In this document: one piece after another, positions 1 through 5,749 of the stretch
Layout of the letters: every line of letters begins with the position of its first letter
Numbering within the stretch: position 1 is the first letter of the stretch
Source: SKUL01 sp964487545
GTDB lineage: Bacteria > Bacteroidota > Bacteroidia > Flavobacteriales_D > SKUL01
Length of the DNA: 9,863 nt
Direction: 5' to 3'
Assembly: GCA_964487545.1 (NCBI GenBank)
Contig: CAZARI010000066.1
Coordinates: 1-9,863 of the forward strand
The notes under the pieces: generated by a model
The model's database searches: none
Told to the model about the DNA's origin: nothing
The model's input: only the letters and a program-made list of their open reading frames with translations
Made by a program: the position numbers and the translations under genes

Positions 1-39
1 AAAGGAAATTCTCGAGAGATAAATCGAAAATTTCGTCCC

Positions 40-1431
40 TTACTTCCCGATGCAAAACTTACTGAAGATATTTTCCAGCAAATCATCGGTAGTAATCTTT
101 CCGGTGATTTCCCCCAGGTGATGCAGCCCCTTGCGAATATCCGTTGCCAGAAAATCGCCGGTGATGTTGTTTTCGAGGCCTGTGCGTACATCGTTCATCG
201 ATTGCAGTGCCTGCGTCAATGCCCGGTGATGGCGAGCGTTGGTCACCACTACTTCACCGCTGTCAATAAGCCCCGTGTTAACGCATTCCAGCAGACGTGT
301 TTCGAGTTCGGAAAGGTTTTCACGCGTGAGCGCAGACAGAAAAATCACGTTGGGAATTCCGTCGAACTTGGCGCGAATAGATTCCACACCACCCGGAGCC
401 TTGTCTATTTTATTGGCTATAATCAGCAGCGTTTTGTTGGGATCGCCCATTTGCTCCCGAAACTGTTCTACCACCTTTACAATCTCCTCCCGAACGCTGT
501 CAACAGCATCTACCAAATAAAGCACCACGCTGGCTGAGCGGGCCTTTTCGAGGGCTTTGGCAATGCCCATGCTTTCAATTTCGTCAGAAGTTTCGCGAAT
601 TCCTGCCGTATCGATAAACCGAAAACGAACCCCGCCAAGCGTTACCTCGTCTTCAATAACATCGCGGGTGGTGCCGGCAATATCCGAAACAATGGCCCGG
701 TTGTCGTTGAGCAGTGTATTCAACAACGTGCTCTTTCCTTGATTTGGCGCACCGGTAATAGCCACAGGGACCCCATTTTTGAGGACGTTTCCCGTTGCAA
801 AGGAATCCACCAACTTGTGCAGCATTGCCGTAATCTCGTCAACTAAAATCTTCAGATCGTCGCGGTCGGCAAACTCCACATCTTCTTCGCTAAAGTCGAG
901 TTCCAGTTCAATCAGCGATGCAAAGTGAATGAGCCGTTCGCGCAGCAAATCAATTTCTTTTGAAAACCCGCCGCGCATCTGGTGCATGGCCAGCTTGTGA
1001 GCCGCTTTTCCACGCGCAGCAATCAAATCGGCCACCGCTTCGGCCTGGCTCAAGTCCATTTTGCCGTTGAGAAATGCGCGCATGGTAAACTCACCCGGTT
1101 CGGCCATCCGTGCGCCATTGGTCAGCAAAACTTGAAGGATGCGCTCTAGAATGTAGGATGATCCATGGGCCGAAATTTCAACCGTATCCTGCCCCGTGAA
1201 CGATGCCGGACCGTGAAAAACAGTCACAACTACTTCGTCGATCACCTCGTTGGTGCTGCGCAAAACACCAAACTTGACAAATGGAGCCCGATCGGCATTA
1301 AGCGGTTTGGAAAACACCCGCTCCACTATCGGGATGGCCGAAGTTCCGGTGAGGCGAATAACGCCCAAAGCCCCTACTCCAGGCGGTGTGGACAGTGCAC
1401 AAATGGTATCTTCAGATCCGGTGAAATTCAT
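40..1431 (-). CDS. mnmE: tRNA uridine-5-carboxymethylaminomethyl(34) synthesis GTPase MnmE (TrmE)
   Basis: MnmE works with the FAD enzyme MnmG in the cytoplasm to build the aminomethyl-type modification on C5 of the wobble uridine (U34) of certain tRNAs. The 463-residue protein is full length for the family. Seen in the sequence: an N-terminal folate-binding domain (about residues 1-120) ending in the conserved EPGEFTMRAFLNGKMDL stretch (111-127); a helical domain interrupted by a GTPase domain with G1 GAPNQGKS (227-234), GTTRD (253-257), G3 DTAG (274-277), G4 NKID (340-343) and G5 SAL (366-368); and the diagnostic C-terminal FCIGK (459-463), whose Cys is needed for modification. Asn230 in the P-loop fits the potassium-dependent class. 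The ATG at 1429-1431 is chosen because MNFTGSEDTICALSTPPGVG is the usual start of the family. It is transcribed divergently from sucD; mnmG is not in the window. Confidence 0.97.
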   Translation of the reverse strand: MNFTGSEDTICALSTPPGVGALGVIRLTGTSAIPIVERVFSKPLNADRAPFVKFGVLRSTNEVIDEVVVTVFHGPASFTGQDTVEISAHGSSYILERILQVLLTNGARMAEPGEFTMRAFLNGKMDLSQAEAVADLIAARGKAAHKLAMHQMRGGFSKEIDLLRERLIHFASLIELELDFSEEDVEFADRDDLKILVDEITAMLHKLVDSFATGNVLKNGVPVAITGAPNQGKSTLLNTLLNDNRAIVSDIAGTTRDVIEDEVTLGGVRFRFIDTAGIRETSDEIESMGIAKALEKARSASVVLYLVDAVDSVREEIVKVVEQFREQMGDPNKTLLIIANKIDKAPGGVESIRAKFDGIPNVIFLSALTRENLSELETRLLECVNTGLIDSGEVVVTNARHHRALTQALQSMNDVRTGLENNITGDFLATDIRKGLHHLGEITGKITTDDLLENIFSKFCIGK

Positions 1432-1436
1432 GGCGG

Positions 1437-1444
1437 CAAAATTA
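1437..1444 (-). promoter_or_regulatory. Candidate -7 element (TAATTTTG) immediately upstream of mnmE
   Basis: On the minus strand this reads TAATTTTG, an exact match to the Bacteroidota TAnnTTTG box, and it ends five bases before the mnmE ATG. Initiation a few bases further on would give a nearly leaderless transcript. No TTG is found 17-23 bases upstream (that stretch is A-rich on the minus strand), so the -33 half is missing or poor and the call is tentative. Confidence 0.35.
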
Positions 1445-1515
1445 GGGGTTTATTCTTCACTTGTTTTTTGATTTTGTCAGCGTAAACAGCCCCGGCAGCG
1501 ATCGGGAAAATTATA

Positions 1516-1546
1516 TTGGATAACACCATGCAAAATCCTAATTTTG
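1516..1546 (+). promoter_or_regulatory. Bacteroidota-type promoter of sucD
   Basis: TTG at 1516-1518 and TAATTTTG at 1539-1546 are separated by 20 bases, fitting the TTG-N17-23-TAnnTTTG arrangement described for the primary sigma factor of Bacteroidota. Transcription would start near 1552-1554, leaving a leader of about a dozen bases (ending AAATAAAGATATC) before the sucD ATG at 1566. Assigned by consensus only. Confidence 0.65.
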
Positions 1547-1547
1547 C
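1530..1547. promoter_or_regulatory. Palindrome overlapping the sucD -7 box, possible operator
   Basis: GCAAAAT (1530-1536) and ATTTTGC (1541-1547) are perfect inverted repeats around a 4-base spacer, CCTA. The right half covers most of the TAATTTTG element, so a dimeric protein bound here would compete with RNA polymerase. It may also be a by-product of the A/T-rich promoter. No regulator gene lies nearby to suggest a ligand. Confidence 0.35.
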
Positions 1548-1565
1548 CCGCCAAATAAAGATATC

Positions 1566-2444
1566 ATGAGCGTTCTCGTTAACAAAGATTCAAAAGTAAT
1601 TGTACAGGGCTTTACCGGTAGTGAAGGCACTTTTCACGCCGGACAAATGATTGAATACGGCACCAATGTGGTGGGCGGTGTTACCCCCGGCAAGGGCGGT
1701 CAAACCCATCTCGACCGTCCGGTTTTCAACACCGTTCAAGAAGCGGTAAAAGCTACCGGAGCCGATGTTTCTATCATTTTTGTTCCGCCGGCATTTGCTG
1801 CCGATGCCATTTTAGAAGCAGCCGAAGCAGGTATTGAGGTGATTGTAACCATCACTGAAGGCATTCCGGTGAACGATATGGTAAAAGTGCGTCGATACCT
1901 CGAAGGCATGTCGTGCACGATGATCGGCCCCAACTGCCCCGGAGTAATAACCGCCGGCGAAGCCAAAGTTGGCATCATGCCCGGATTTGTTTTCCAACCC
2001 GGAAAAATTGGCGTGGTTTCTAAATCCGGAACGCTCACTTACGAAGCTGCCGACCAAATTGTAAAGGCCGGAATGGGAATTTCTACTGCCATCGGCATCG
2101 GTGGAGACCCAATTATTGGCACCACCACGCTCGAAGCGATTAAACTGTTTATGAACGACCCCGAAACCGAAGGCATTGTGATGATCGGTGAAATTGGCGG
2201 TGAGCTCGAGGCGCAGGCTGCCCGTTGGGTCAAAGAAAACGGTACCAAACCGGTGGTTGGTTTTATTGCGGGCGAAACGGCTCCGAAAGGCCGCACCATG
2301 GGTCACGCCGGCGCGATTGTGAGCGGTGAAAACGAATCGGCTTCGGCCAAGAAAAAAATTATGCGTGAATGCGGAATTCACGTGGTTGACTCACCTGCAC
2401 ATATCGGCAAAAAGATGGCCGAAGTGATGGGTGTCTCAGCGTAA
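1566..2444 (+). CDS. sucD: Succinyl-CoA ligase (ADP/GDP-forming), alpha subunit
   Basis: SucD pairs with the beta subunit SucC in the TCA cycle to interconvert succinyl-CoA and succinate with formation of ATP or GTP. The 292 residues match the normal family length. Visible motifs are the CoA-binding Rossmann start with GFTGSEGT (15-22), the GPNCPGVI signature (121-128), the SKSGTLTYE loop (152-160) and MGHAGAI (245-251), in which His247 corresponds to the phosphorylated active-site histidine. The ATG at 1566 gives MSVLVNKDSKVIVQGFTGSEG, the expected N-terminus; there is no Shine-Dalgarno but the leader is A-rich. The gene has its own promoter upstream and an intrinsic terminator just downstream, so it is probably monocistronic. 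sucC is not adjacent, so the beta subunit must be encoded elsewhere. Confidence 0.97.
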   Translation: MSVLVNKDSKVIVQGFTGSEGTFHAGQMIEYGTNVVGGVTPGKGGQTHLDRPVFNTVQEAVKATGADVSIIFVPPAFAADAILEAAEAGIEVIVTITEGIPVNDMVKVRRYLEGMSCTMIGPNCPGVITAGEAKVGIMPGFVFQPGKIGVVSKSGTLTYEAADQIVKAGMGISTAIGIGGDPIIGTTTLEAIKLFMNDPETEGIVMIGEIGGELEAQAARWVKENGTKPVVGFIAGETAPKGRTMGHAGAIVSGENESASAKKKIMRECGIHVVDSPAHIGKKMAEVMGVSA

Positions 2445-2469
2445 TAGCGCACCATAAACCACATTCAAT

Positions 2470-2507
2470 AAAAGCTGTTGGCGGGTCTTTCGTCAACAGC
2501 TTTTTTT
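2470..2507 (+). terminator. Rho-independent terminator of sucD
   Basis: A stem formed by AAAGCTGTTG (2471-2480) and CAACAGCTTT (2494-2503) is perfect over 10 bp. It extends outward by A2470-T2504 and inward by a G-T wobble and two G-C pairs, leaving a loop of about seven bases. The right arm runs into an uninterrupted T-tract (2501-2507). It starts 25 bases after the sucD stop and separates sucD from the next gene. Confidence 0.9.
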
Positions 2508-2570
2508 ATGAGCAGGAAAAACCCGTTGTTACTTCAGAAAATATTATCTTAAGGATACGCGCGCAATGGC

Positions 2571-2578
2571 TAATTTTA
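2571..2578 (+). promoter_or_regulatory. Weak -7-like element upstream of the AI-2E family gene
   Basis: TAATTTTA matches the Bacteroidota TAnnTTTG box at all but the last base and lies 34 bases before the ATG at 2613. No TTG occurs at the usual 17-23 base distance upstream. Some promoter is expected here because the strong sucD terminator lies just before it. Confidence 0.3.
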
Positions 2579-2612
2579 GACCGTTTTAACCATAAACTGA
2601 AGAAACACCAAC

Positions 2613-3653
2613 ATGAAATTCGACTCTTTGAAAACAACCAACCGATTGCTTTTGGTTCTTGCCATTCCGCTGGTTTTTTATGTGCTGAAGGTATTGTCGT
2701 TTATTTTCATTCCCCTTATCCTGGCCCTTTTTCTAGCATTGCTGTTTATGCCCATGATGCGCGCCATGGCGAGAAGAAATTTTCCAAAACCGGTGTCGTT
2801 GGTGATTGCTTTGCTGCTCATCACCGGAGTCATTTATTCATGTGTGAAGGTGCTACAACTCACCGGAAAAGAATTGGCCCGTGATAACACCGAGTTGTAC
2901 GAAAAGGCAGATCAGCGCATCGGCGACTTAGTGGTTCCGGTGGCCGAGGCCTTGGGTATTGACACGCAAACGCACGAGAATGCCATTAAAAGCATTTTGC
3001 TCGACAGCAAAGTCAACGATATGATGTATCAGAATTTCGGAGCTACCTTTGGCATGGTGCGCAAAACCGTTACACTAATTTTGCTCACCATTTTCTTTTT
3101 GGTGCTATTGCTGGCCGGCTCCTTAAACTTTAAAGACATTCTGCAGCAAACCATGTTCAAGCACCAAACACGCGCCATCAAAACATTCATGATCATTGAG
3201 CGCAGCATTGCCAAATTTCTAAAAGTTAAATTTTTTATGAGCCTGTTTACAGGCATCGGATTTTTTATTGTTTGCCTGGCATTTGATATCAGCTTTCCAC
3301 TCTTCTGGGGATTGTTTGCTTTTTCCATCAACTTTGTGCAAATGGTGGGGACCTTCATTTCAACTACTCTTGCTGCGCTGTTTGCACTGGTTGAGTTATC
3401 CTCACCGGGCACAGCACTCTTCGCCATTTTGATGTTCATCGCTGTGCAGGTACTGTTCGGCACCATACTCGAACCCATTCTGCTGGGAAAATCATTCTCC
3501 ATCAATATCGTCACTGTTCTTGTGATGCTGATGTTCTGGGGATTTTTGTGGGGCGTTCCGGGATTGATCATATCCATTCCGATTACCGTTTTGCTCAAAA
3601 CCATTTTCGAACAGTTTTCGGGAACGCGGGTGGTGGCAAAATTAATGACCTGA
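2613..3653 (+). CDS. AI-2E / PerM family inner-membrane transporter
   Basis: This is a 346-residue polytopic inner-membrane protein of the family named for E. coli TqsA and PerM. Some members have been linked to export of the quorum signal AI-2 and others to Na+/H+ antiport; the substrate here cannot be read from sequence. Hydrophobic segments lie near residues 11-48 (two helices), 60-82, 150-170, 208-225, 229-260, 267-287 and 298-330, with a soluble loop at about 85-148. Family hallmarks are the FSINFVQMVGTFISTT segment (237-252), which takes the place of the usual NFIPYVGP-like motif, and EPILLGKSFSIN (287-298) followed by MFWGFLWGVPGLIISIPI (307-324). The ATG at 2613 follows an A-rich, SD-less leader and begins just before the first helix. 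It appears to be a single-gene unit between the sucD terminator and a 278-bp gap. Confidence 0.88.
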   Translation: MKFDSLKTTNRLLLVLAIPLVFYVLKVLSFIFIPLILALFLALLFMPMMRAMARRNFPKPVSLVIALLLITGVIYSCVKVLQLTGKELARDNTELYEKADQRIGDLVVPVAEALGIDTQTHENAIKSILLDSKVNDMMYQNFGATFGMVRKTVTLILLTIFFLVLLLAGSLNFKDILQQTMFKHQTRAIKTFMIIERSIAKFLKVKFFMSLFTGIGFFIVCLAFDISFPLFWGLFAFSINFVQMVGTFISTTLAALFALVELSSPGTALFAILMFIAVQVLFGTILEPILLGKSFSINIVTVLVMLMFWGFLWGVPGLIISIPITVLLKTIFEQFSGTRVVAKLMT

Positions 3654-3931
3654 TCAAAACTTCTGCATCTCAAATGCGGCTTCTGGCCAAGTGCTAAACG
3701 TCTGTCTTCATCGAGCGAAATAGGGTTTAAAAAGGCAGTCGTTTGAACAAGCTGAAAGCACAAATACAATGCTATTTATTAAGCAATGAAAGGTAGAAAT
3801 CTGTCGATTCACCGAAACCTTCAACCGCCAGCATGACAACTTTATTCGGTTCAACATTTGGTGTAAACCAATATAGTTGTTACCTTAAGCAATAGAATAA
3901 ATCAGTTGTTAAACCCTTAAATGAAGTTATT
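3654..3931. other. 278-bp gap with no gene, upstream of the YtxH-type gene
   Basis: No convincing ORF, RNA gene or strong intrinsic terminator is seen. The long minus-strand open frame entering this stretch from the AI-2E family gene is that gene's antisense shadow. The right half is A/T-rich and holds three items. There is a small inverted repeat, TTGGT-GTAA-ACCAA (3858-3871). It is followed directly by TATAGTTG (3872-3879), one base off TAnnTTTG but without a correctly spaced -33. Finally AAACCCTTAA (3911-3920) also occurs before the prohibitin gene. The stretch most likely holds the promoter of the 3932-4903 gene trio. Confidence 0.5.
3858..3879 (+). promoter_or_regulatory. Inverted repeat abutting a -7-like box, candidate control site for the small-gene trio
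   Basis: TTGGT (3858-3862) and ACCAA (3867-3871) form a 5-bp inverted repeat with a GTAA spacer. The next eight bases, TATAGTTG, match TAnnTTTG except at one of the fixed positions. Placement suggests a regulated promoter, but a TTG at 17-23 bases is absent and the arms are short. Confidence 0.3.
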
Positions 3932-4168
3932 ATGAGCGCACGAAATTTATTACTCGGATTGGTTGTAGGAGCTGCCGCCGGAGCGGTACTCGGAGTTCTC
4001 TTTGCACCCGACAAAGGAGAAAAGACCCGGAGCAAAATTAAAAAGCAAACCAGCAAAATGTCTGCTGAGATCAAAGAAGGAGTTGACGAAATTCTCGACA
4101 ACATTAAAGAACAAGTAGAACGCACCAAATCGGTAGTTGCAGAAGCTGAGCAGTCCGCAAAAAATTAA
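3932..4168 (+). CDS. YtxH domain-containing small membrane protein
   Basis: This 78-residue protein has a single glycine/alanine-rich hydrophobic segment (about residues 6-24) followed by FAPDKGEKTR (24-33), the pattern that defines the YtxH/gas-vesicle-like family, and then a charged helical tail (about 34-78) likely to form a coiled coil. Members are small, often stress-associated envelope proteins of unknown biochemical function; Bacillus YtxH belongs to the general stress regulon. The ATG at 3932 is chosen because it puts the hydrophobic segment at the N-terminus as usual. It is first of three small genes on the same strand, 35 bp before the next. Family assignment is good; role is unknown. 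Confidence 0.8.
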   Translation: MSARNLLLGLVVGAAAGAVLGVLFAPDKGEKTRSKIKKQTSKMSAEIKEGVDEILDNIKEQVERTKSVVAEAEQSAKN

Positions 4169-4203
4169 TCACCCCATTTTTTCACGCTGCATAAAGAGTT
4201 GTC

Positions 4204-4557
4204 ATGAAAGAAACCCAACGTCTATACGACGAATTAAAGCTATGGATTGAAGCTTATGGAGAATCGTCCATTGAGCTGGTAAAACTCAAGTCAACCCAGG
4301 CATCGGCAAAAGCAGCAGGATCGGCAAGTTTGATCGCGGTCCTGCTGATTCTTTTTTTATTTTTCCTATTGATGCTAAGCGTGGGCGTTGCGTTGTGGCT
4401 TGGCCAAGTTTTGGAAAACCATTTTCTCGGATTTTTTGCCGTAAGTGGATTCTACTTGTTGATCGCTGTTTTGGTTATTGTTTTTAAAGATACCCTTGTG
4501 ATGCGCCCGATACAAAATCTGATCATCAGGCTTATGTTGAAAAGCCAAAAGCTGTGA
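4204..4557 (+). CDS. Two-helix membrane protein of the 'phage holin family' (Phage_holin_3_6-like)
   Basis: The 117-residue protein has an amphipathic N-terminal region (1-35), two strongly hydrophobic segments at about 41-66 and 73-95 joined by a short turn (LGQVLENHFLGFF), and a basic C-terminal tail (RPIQNLIIRLMLKSQK). This layout matches proteins that annotation pipelines label 'phage holin family', which in Bacteroidota are common chromosomal genes found beside YtxH-type proteins. Nothing phage-like (endolysin, structural genes, integrase) is near, so a lytic role is unlikely and a housekeeping or stress role at the inner membrane is more plausible. It lies 35 bp after the YtxH gene, and its stop is one base from the next start. 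ATG at 4204, no SD. Confidence 0.7.
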   Translation: MKETQRLYDELKLWIEAYGESSIELVKLKSTQASAKAAGSASLIAVLLILFLFFLLMLSVGVALWLGQVLENHFLGFFAVSGFYLLIAVLVIVFKDTLVMRPIQNLIIRLMLKSQKL

Positions 4558-4558
4558 T

Positions 4559-4903
4559 ATGAAAAACATGAACGAACTGGAGCAGCGAATTGCGGCTGTT
4601 GAAGAAAAACGCGACTTGCAATGGCACGAAATTACCGCCACTGCCGATTTGCTGGCCGAAAGCCTAAAACCACAAAACGTGATTAAACAGGTATTTGATG
4701 AGAACTTCGGCGATGGCGATATCGCCAAAATAGCACAGCGCATGGTGAGCATCGCCAGTGGCTTTCTGGTACATCACTTTACCATTGGAAAAAAAGGAGG
4801 CTTCATCTTCCGCATCTTTGGAAGAGCTTGGCAGACAGTCGTCACCTCGTTAATAAACAAGGTTCTGCGCCAACTCCTTCCGCTCCGATCTACCTCGTCT
4901 TAA
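4559..4903 (+). CDS. Small conserved-type protein of unknown function, third gene of the trio
   Basis: I do not recognise a named domain in these 114 residues. The N-terminal part (1-50) is charged and helical (NELEQRIAAVEEKRDLQWHE). Residues 35-42 read ESLKPQNV, and a middle segment around 62-76 (MVSIASGFLVHHFTIG) is moderately hydrophobic. The C-terminal region (80-110) is basic and amphipathic (FIFRIFGRAWQTVVTSLINKVLRQLLPLR), suggesting peripheral membrane attachment rather than a full transmembrane helix. The ATG at 4559 lies one base after the stop of the holin-type gene, pointing to translational coupling; an in-frame ATG at 4568 is an alternative start. Position and spacing imply that it works with the two small membrane proteins before it. 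Confidence 0.72.
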   Translation: MKNMNELEQRIAAVEEKRDLQWHEITATADLLAESLKPQNVIKQVFDENFGDGDIAKIAQRMVSIASGFLVHHFTIGKKGGFIFRIFGRAWQTVVTSLINKVLRQLLPLRSTSS

Positions 4904-4931
4904 TATTCCAACTGGCAATTTCACTTTTGAC

Positions 4932-4949
4932 CTCGGCCACAAAACCGAG
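4932..4949 (+). other. Small GC-rich hairpin between the small-gene trio and fabG
   Basis: CTCGG (4932-4936) pairs with CCGAG (4945-4949) across an 8-base loop, CCACAAAA. It lies 29 bases after the stop of the 114-residue gene. There is no T-tract after it (CTTCTGCC follows), so it is a poor intrinsic terminator. It may mark the 3' end of the trio transcript or simply sit upstream of the fabG -7 box. Confidence 0.3.
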
Positions 4950-4958
4950 CCTTCTGCC

Positions 4959-4966
4959 TATATTTG
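4959..4966 (+). promoter_or_regulatory. -7 promoter element of fabG
   Basis: TATATTTG is an exact match to the Bacteroidota TAnnTTTG box and lies 19 bases before the fabG ATG, which would leave a leader of about 13 bases ending in A/T-rich AAAAATTTATTAC. The nearest upstream TTTG (4926-4929) is 29 bases away, longer than the usual 17-23, so the -33 contact is poor. GCCT and AGGC flank the box as a 4-bp inverted repeat. Confidence 0.5.
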
Positions 4967-4985
4967 AGGCATAAAAATTTATTAC

Positions 4986-5732
4986 ATGAAATTATTGGAA
5001 GGAAAAGTGGTTTTGATTACCGGAGCCACTCGCGGAATCGGTAGAGCCATAGCGGAAAAATGTGCCGAACACGGCGCCAAAATCGCATTTACCTACGCTT
5101 CTTCAGCCACCAAAGCGCAAGAACTAGAGCAGCAGCTCAAAAACACCGGCGCAGAAGCCAAGGGGTTTCAATCTAATGCTGCAGATTTCAACGCAGCGCA
5201 AAAGCTGGTGGATGAAGTGATCAAAAGCATGGGGTCGGTTGACGTATTAATCAACAACGCCGGCATCACCCGCGACGGATTGCTGATGCGTATGACCGAA
5301 GAGCAGTGGGACGAGGTGATTCAAACCAACCTCAAGTCGGTATTTAACCTCACTAAGGCCGTGATGCGACCCATGCTCAAATCCCGAAGCGGCTCCATTA
5401 TCAATATGAGTTCGGTGGTTGGGGTGAAAGGAAACGCCGGACAAGCCAACTACGCCGCTTCCAAAGCCGGAATCCTTGGCTTTACCAAATCGGTGGCACT
5501 GGAAATTGGGTCGCGAAATGTGCGCTGCAATGCCGTGGCACCCGGTTTTATCGAAACCGAAATGACCGGTGCGCTCGATGAAAATGTGGTGAACGAATGG
5601 CGACAAGCAATTCCGCTGAAACGCGGCGGAACACCCGAAGACGTAGCCAACCTGTGTCTGTTTCTGGCCTCTGACATGAGCGCGTATATCACCGGACAGA
5701 CCATTAATGTGGATGGAGGAATGCTTACCTGA
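4986..5732 (+). CDS. fabG: 3-oxoacyl-[acyl-carrier-protein] reductase FabG
   Basis: FabG is a cytoplasmic short-chain dehydrogenase/reductase that reduces 3-oxoacyl-ACP to 3-hydroxyacyl-ACP with NADPH in type II fatty-acid elongation. Its 248 residues are the typical length. Visible are the cofactor motif TGATRGIG (12-19), the NNAG motif (90-93), the catalytic set Asn115, Ser143 (INMSSVVG), Tyr156 and Lys160 (YAASK), and the C-terminal ending ITGQTINVDGGMLT that is characteristic of FabG. The pattern GNAGQANYAASKAG is closer to true FabG than to generic SDRs, although a FabG-like paralogue for another acyl or hydroxyacyl substrate cannot be excluded because no acpP, fabF or fabD lies beside it. 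The ATG at 4986 follows an A/T-rich leader and a good -7 box. The stop is 17 bp before the TTG of the VWA gene, so it probably heads an operon. Confidence 0.93.
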   Translation: MKLLEGKVVLITGATRGIGRAIAEKCAEHGAKIAFTYASSATKAQELEQQLKNTGAEAKGFQSNAADFNAAQKLVDEVIKSMGSVDVLINNAGITRDGLLMRMTEEQWDEVIQTNLKSVFNLTKAVMRPMLKSRSGSIINMSSVVGVKGNAGQANYAASKAGILGFTKSVALEIGSRNVRCNAVAPGFIETEMTGALDENVVNEWRQAIPLKRGGTPEDVANLCLFLASDMSAYITGQTINVDGGMLT

Positions 5733-5749
5733 TCGTTTTTACCTCCTCC
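5715..5749 (+). promoter_or_regulatory. Possible mRNA stem linking the fabG 3' end to the TTG start of the VWA gene
   Basis: GGAGGA (5715-5720, inside the last fabG codons) can pair over 6 bp with TCCTCC (5744-5749), which directly abuts the TTG start codon at 5750. The pyrimidine run ACCTCCTCC (5741-5749) also resembles the anti-Shine-Dalgarno end of 16S rRNA. Ribosomes finishing fabG would open this stem, so it could couple the two genes. The pairing is seen; the function is inferred. Confidence 0.3.

Larger units (their letters stand above)
1432..1552. repeat. Imperfect inverted repeat at both ends of the mnmE-sucD divergent intergenic region
   Basis: Positions 1432-1446 read GGCGGCAAAATTAGG. 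The reverse complement of 1537-1552 is GGCGGGCAAAATTAGG, which is identical apart from one inserted G; 11 bases (GCAAAATTAGG) match exactly and without a gap. Each arm carries TAATTTTG reading outward towards its own gene, so the arms could be mirrored -7 elements or the two halves of a shared regulator site. The inner edges are 90 bp apart. The match is seen directly; the role is inferred. Confidence 0.6.

Noticed and set aside
1..39. Palindromes TCTCGAGA (10-17) and CGAAA-A-TTTCG (25-35) after the mnmE stop
   Set aside because: The arms are too short or the loop too tight for a stable terminator, and no T-tract follows on the minus strand.
1812..2381. Minus-strand open frame of 189 codons inside sucD
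   Set aside because: It is antisense to a clear sucD gene and has no family-like motif; it results from the codon pattern of sucD.
3241..3254. Inverted repeat GCCTGT-TT-ACAGGC
   Set aside because: It lies inside the AI-2E family coding region, has no T-run after it, and is explained by codons.
3029..3769. Long minus-strand open frame (246 codons)
   Set aside because: It lies antisense to the well-supported AI-2E family gene, has low-complexity composition and no recognisable domain, and no promoter or leader supports it.
3654..3931. Possible tRNA or small RNA in the gap
   Set aside because: No cloverleaf, CCA-like end or strong hairpin-plus-T pattern could be built by eye.
4204..4557. Prophage remnant suggested by the 'holin' resemblance
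   Set aside because: No endolysin, structural, integrase or att-like sequence is nearby, and the flanks are ordinary chromosomal genes; the family is widespread outside phages.
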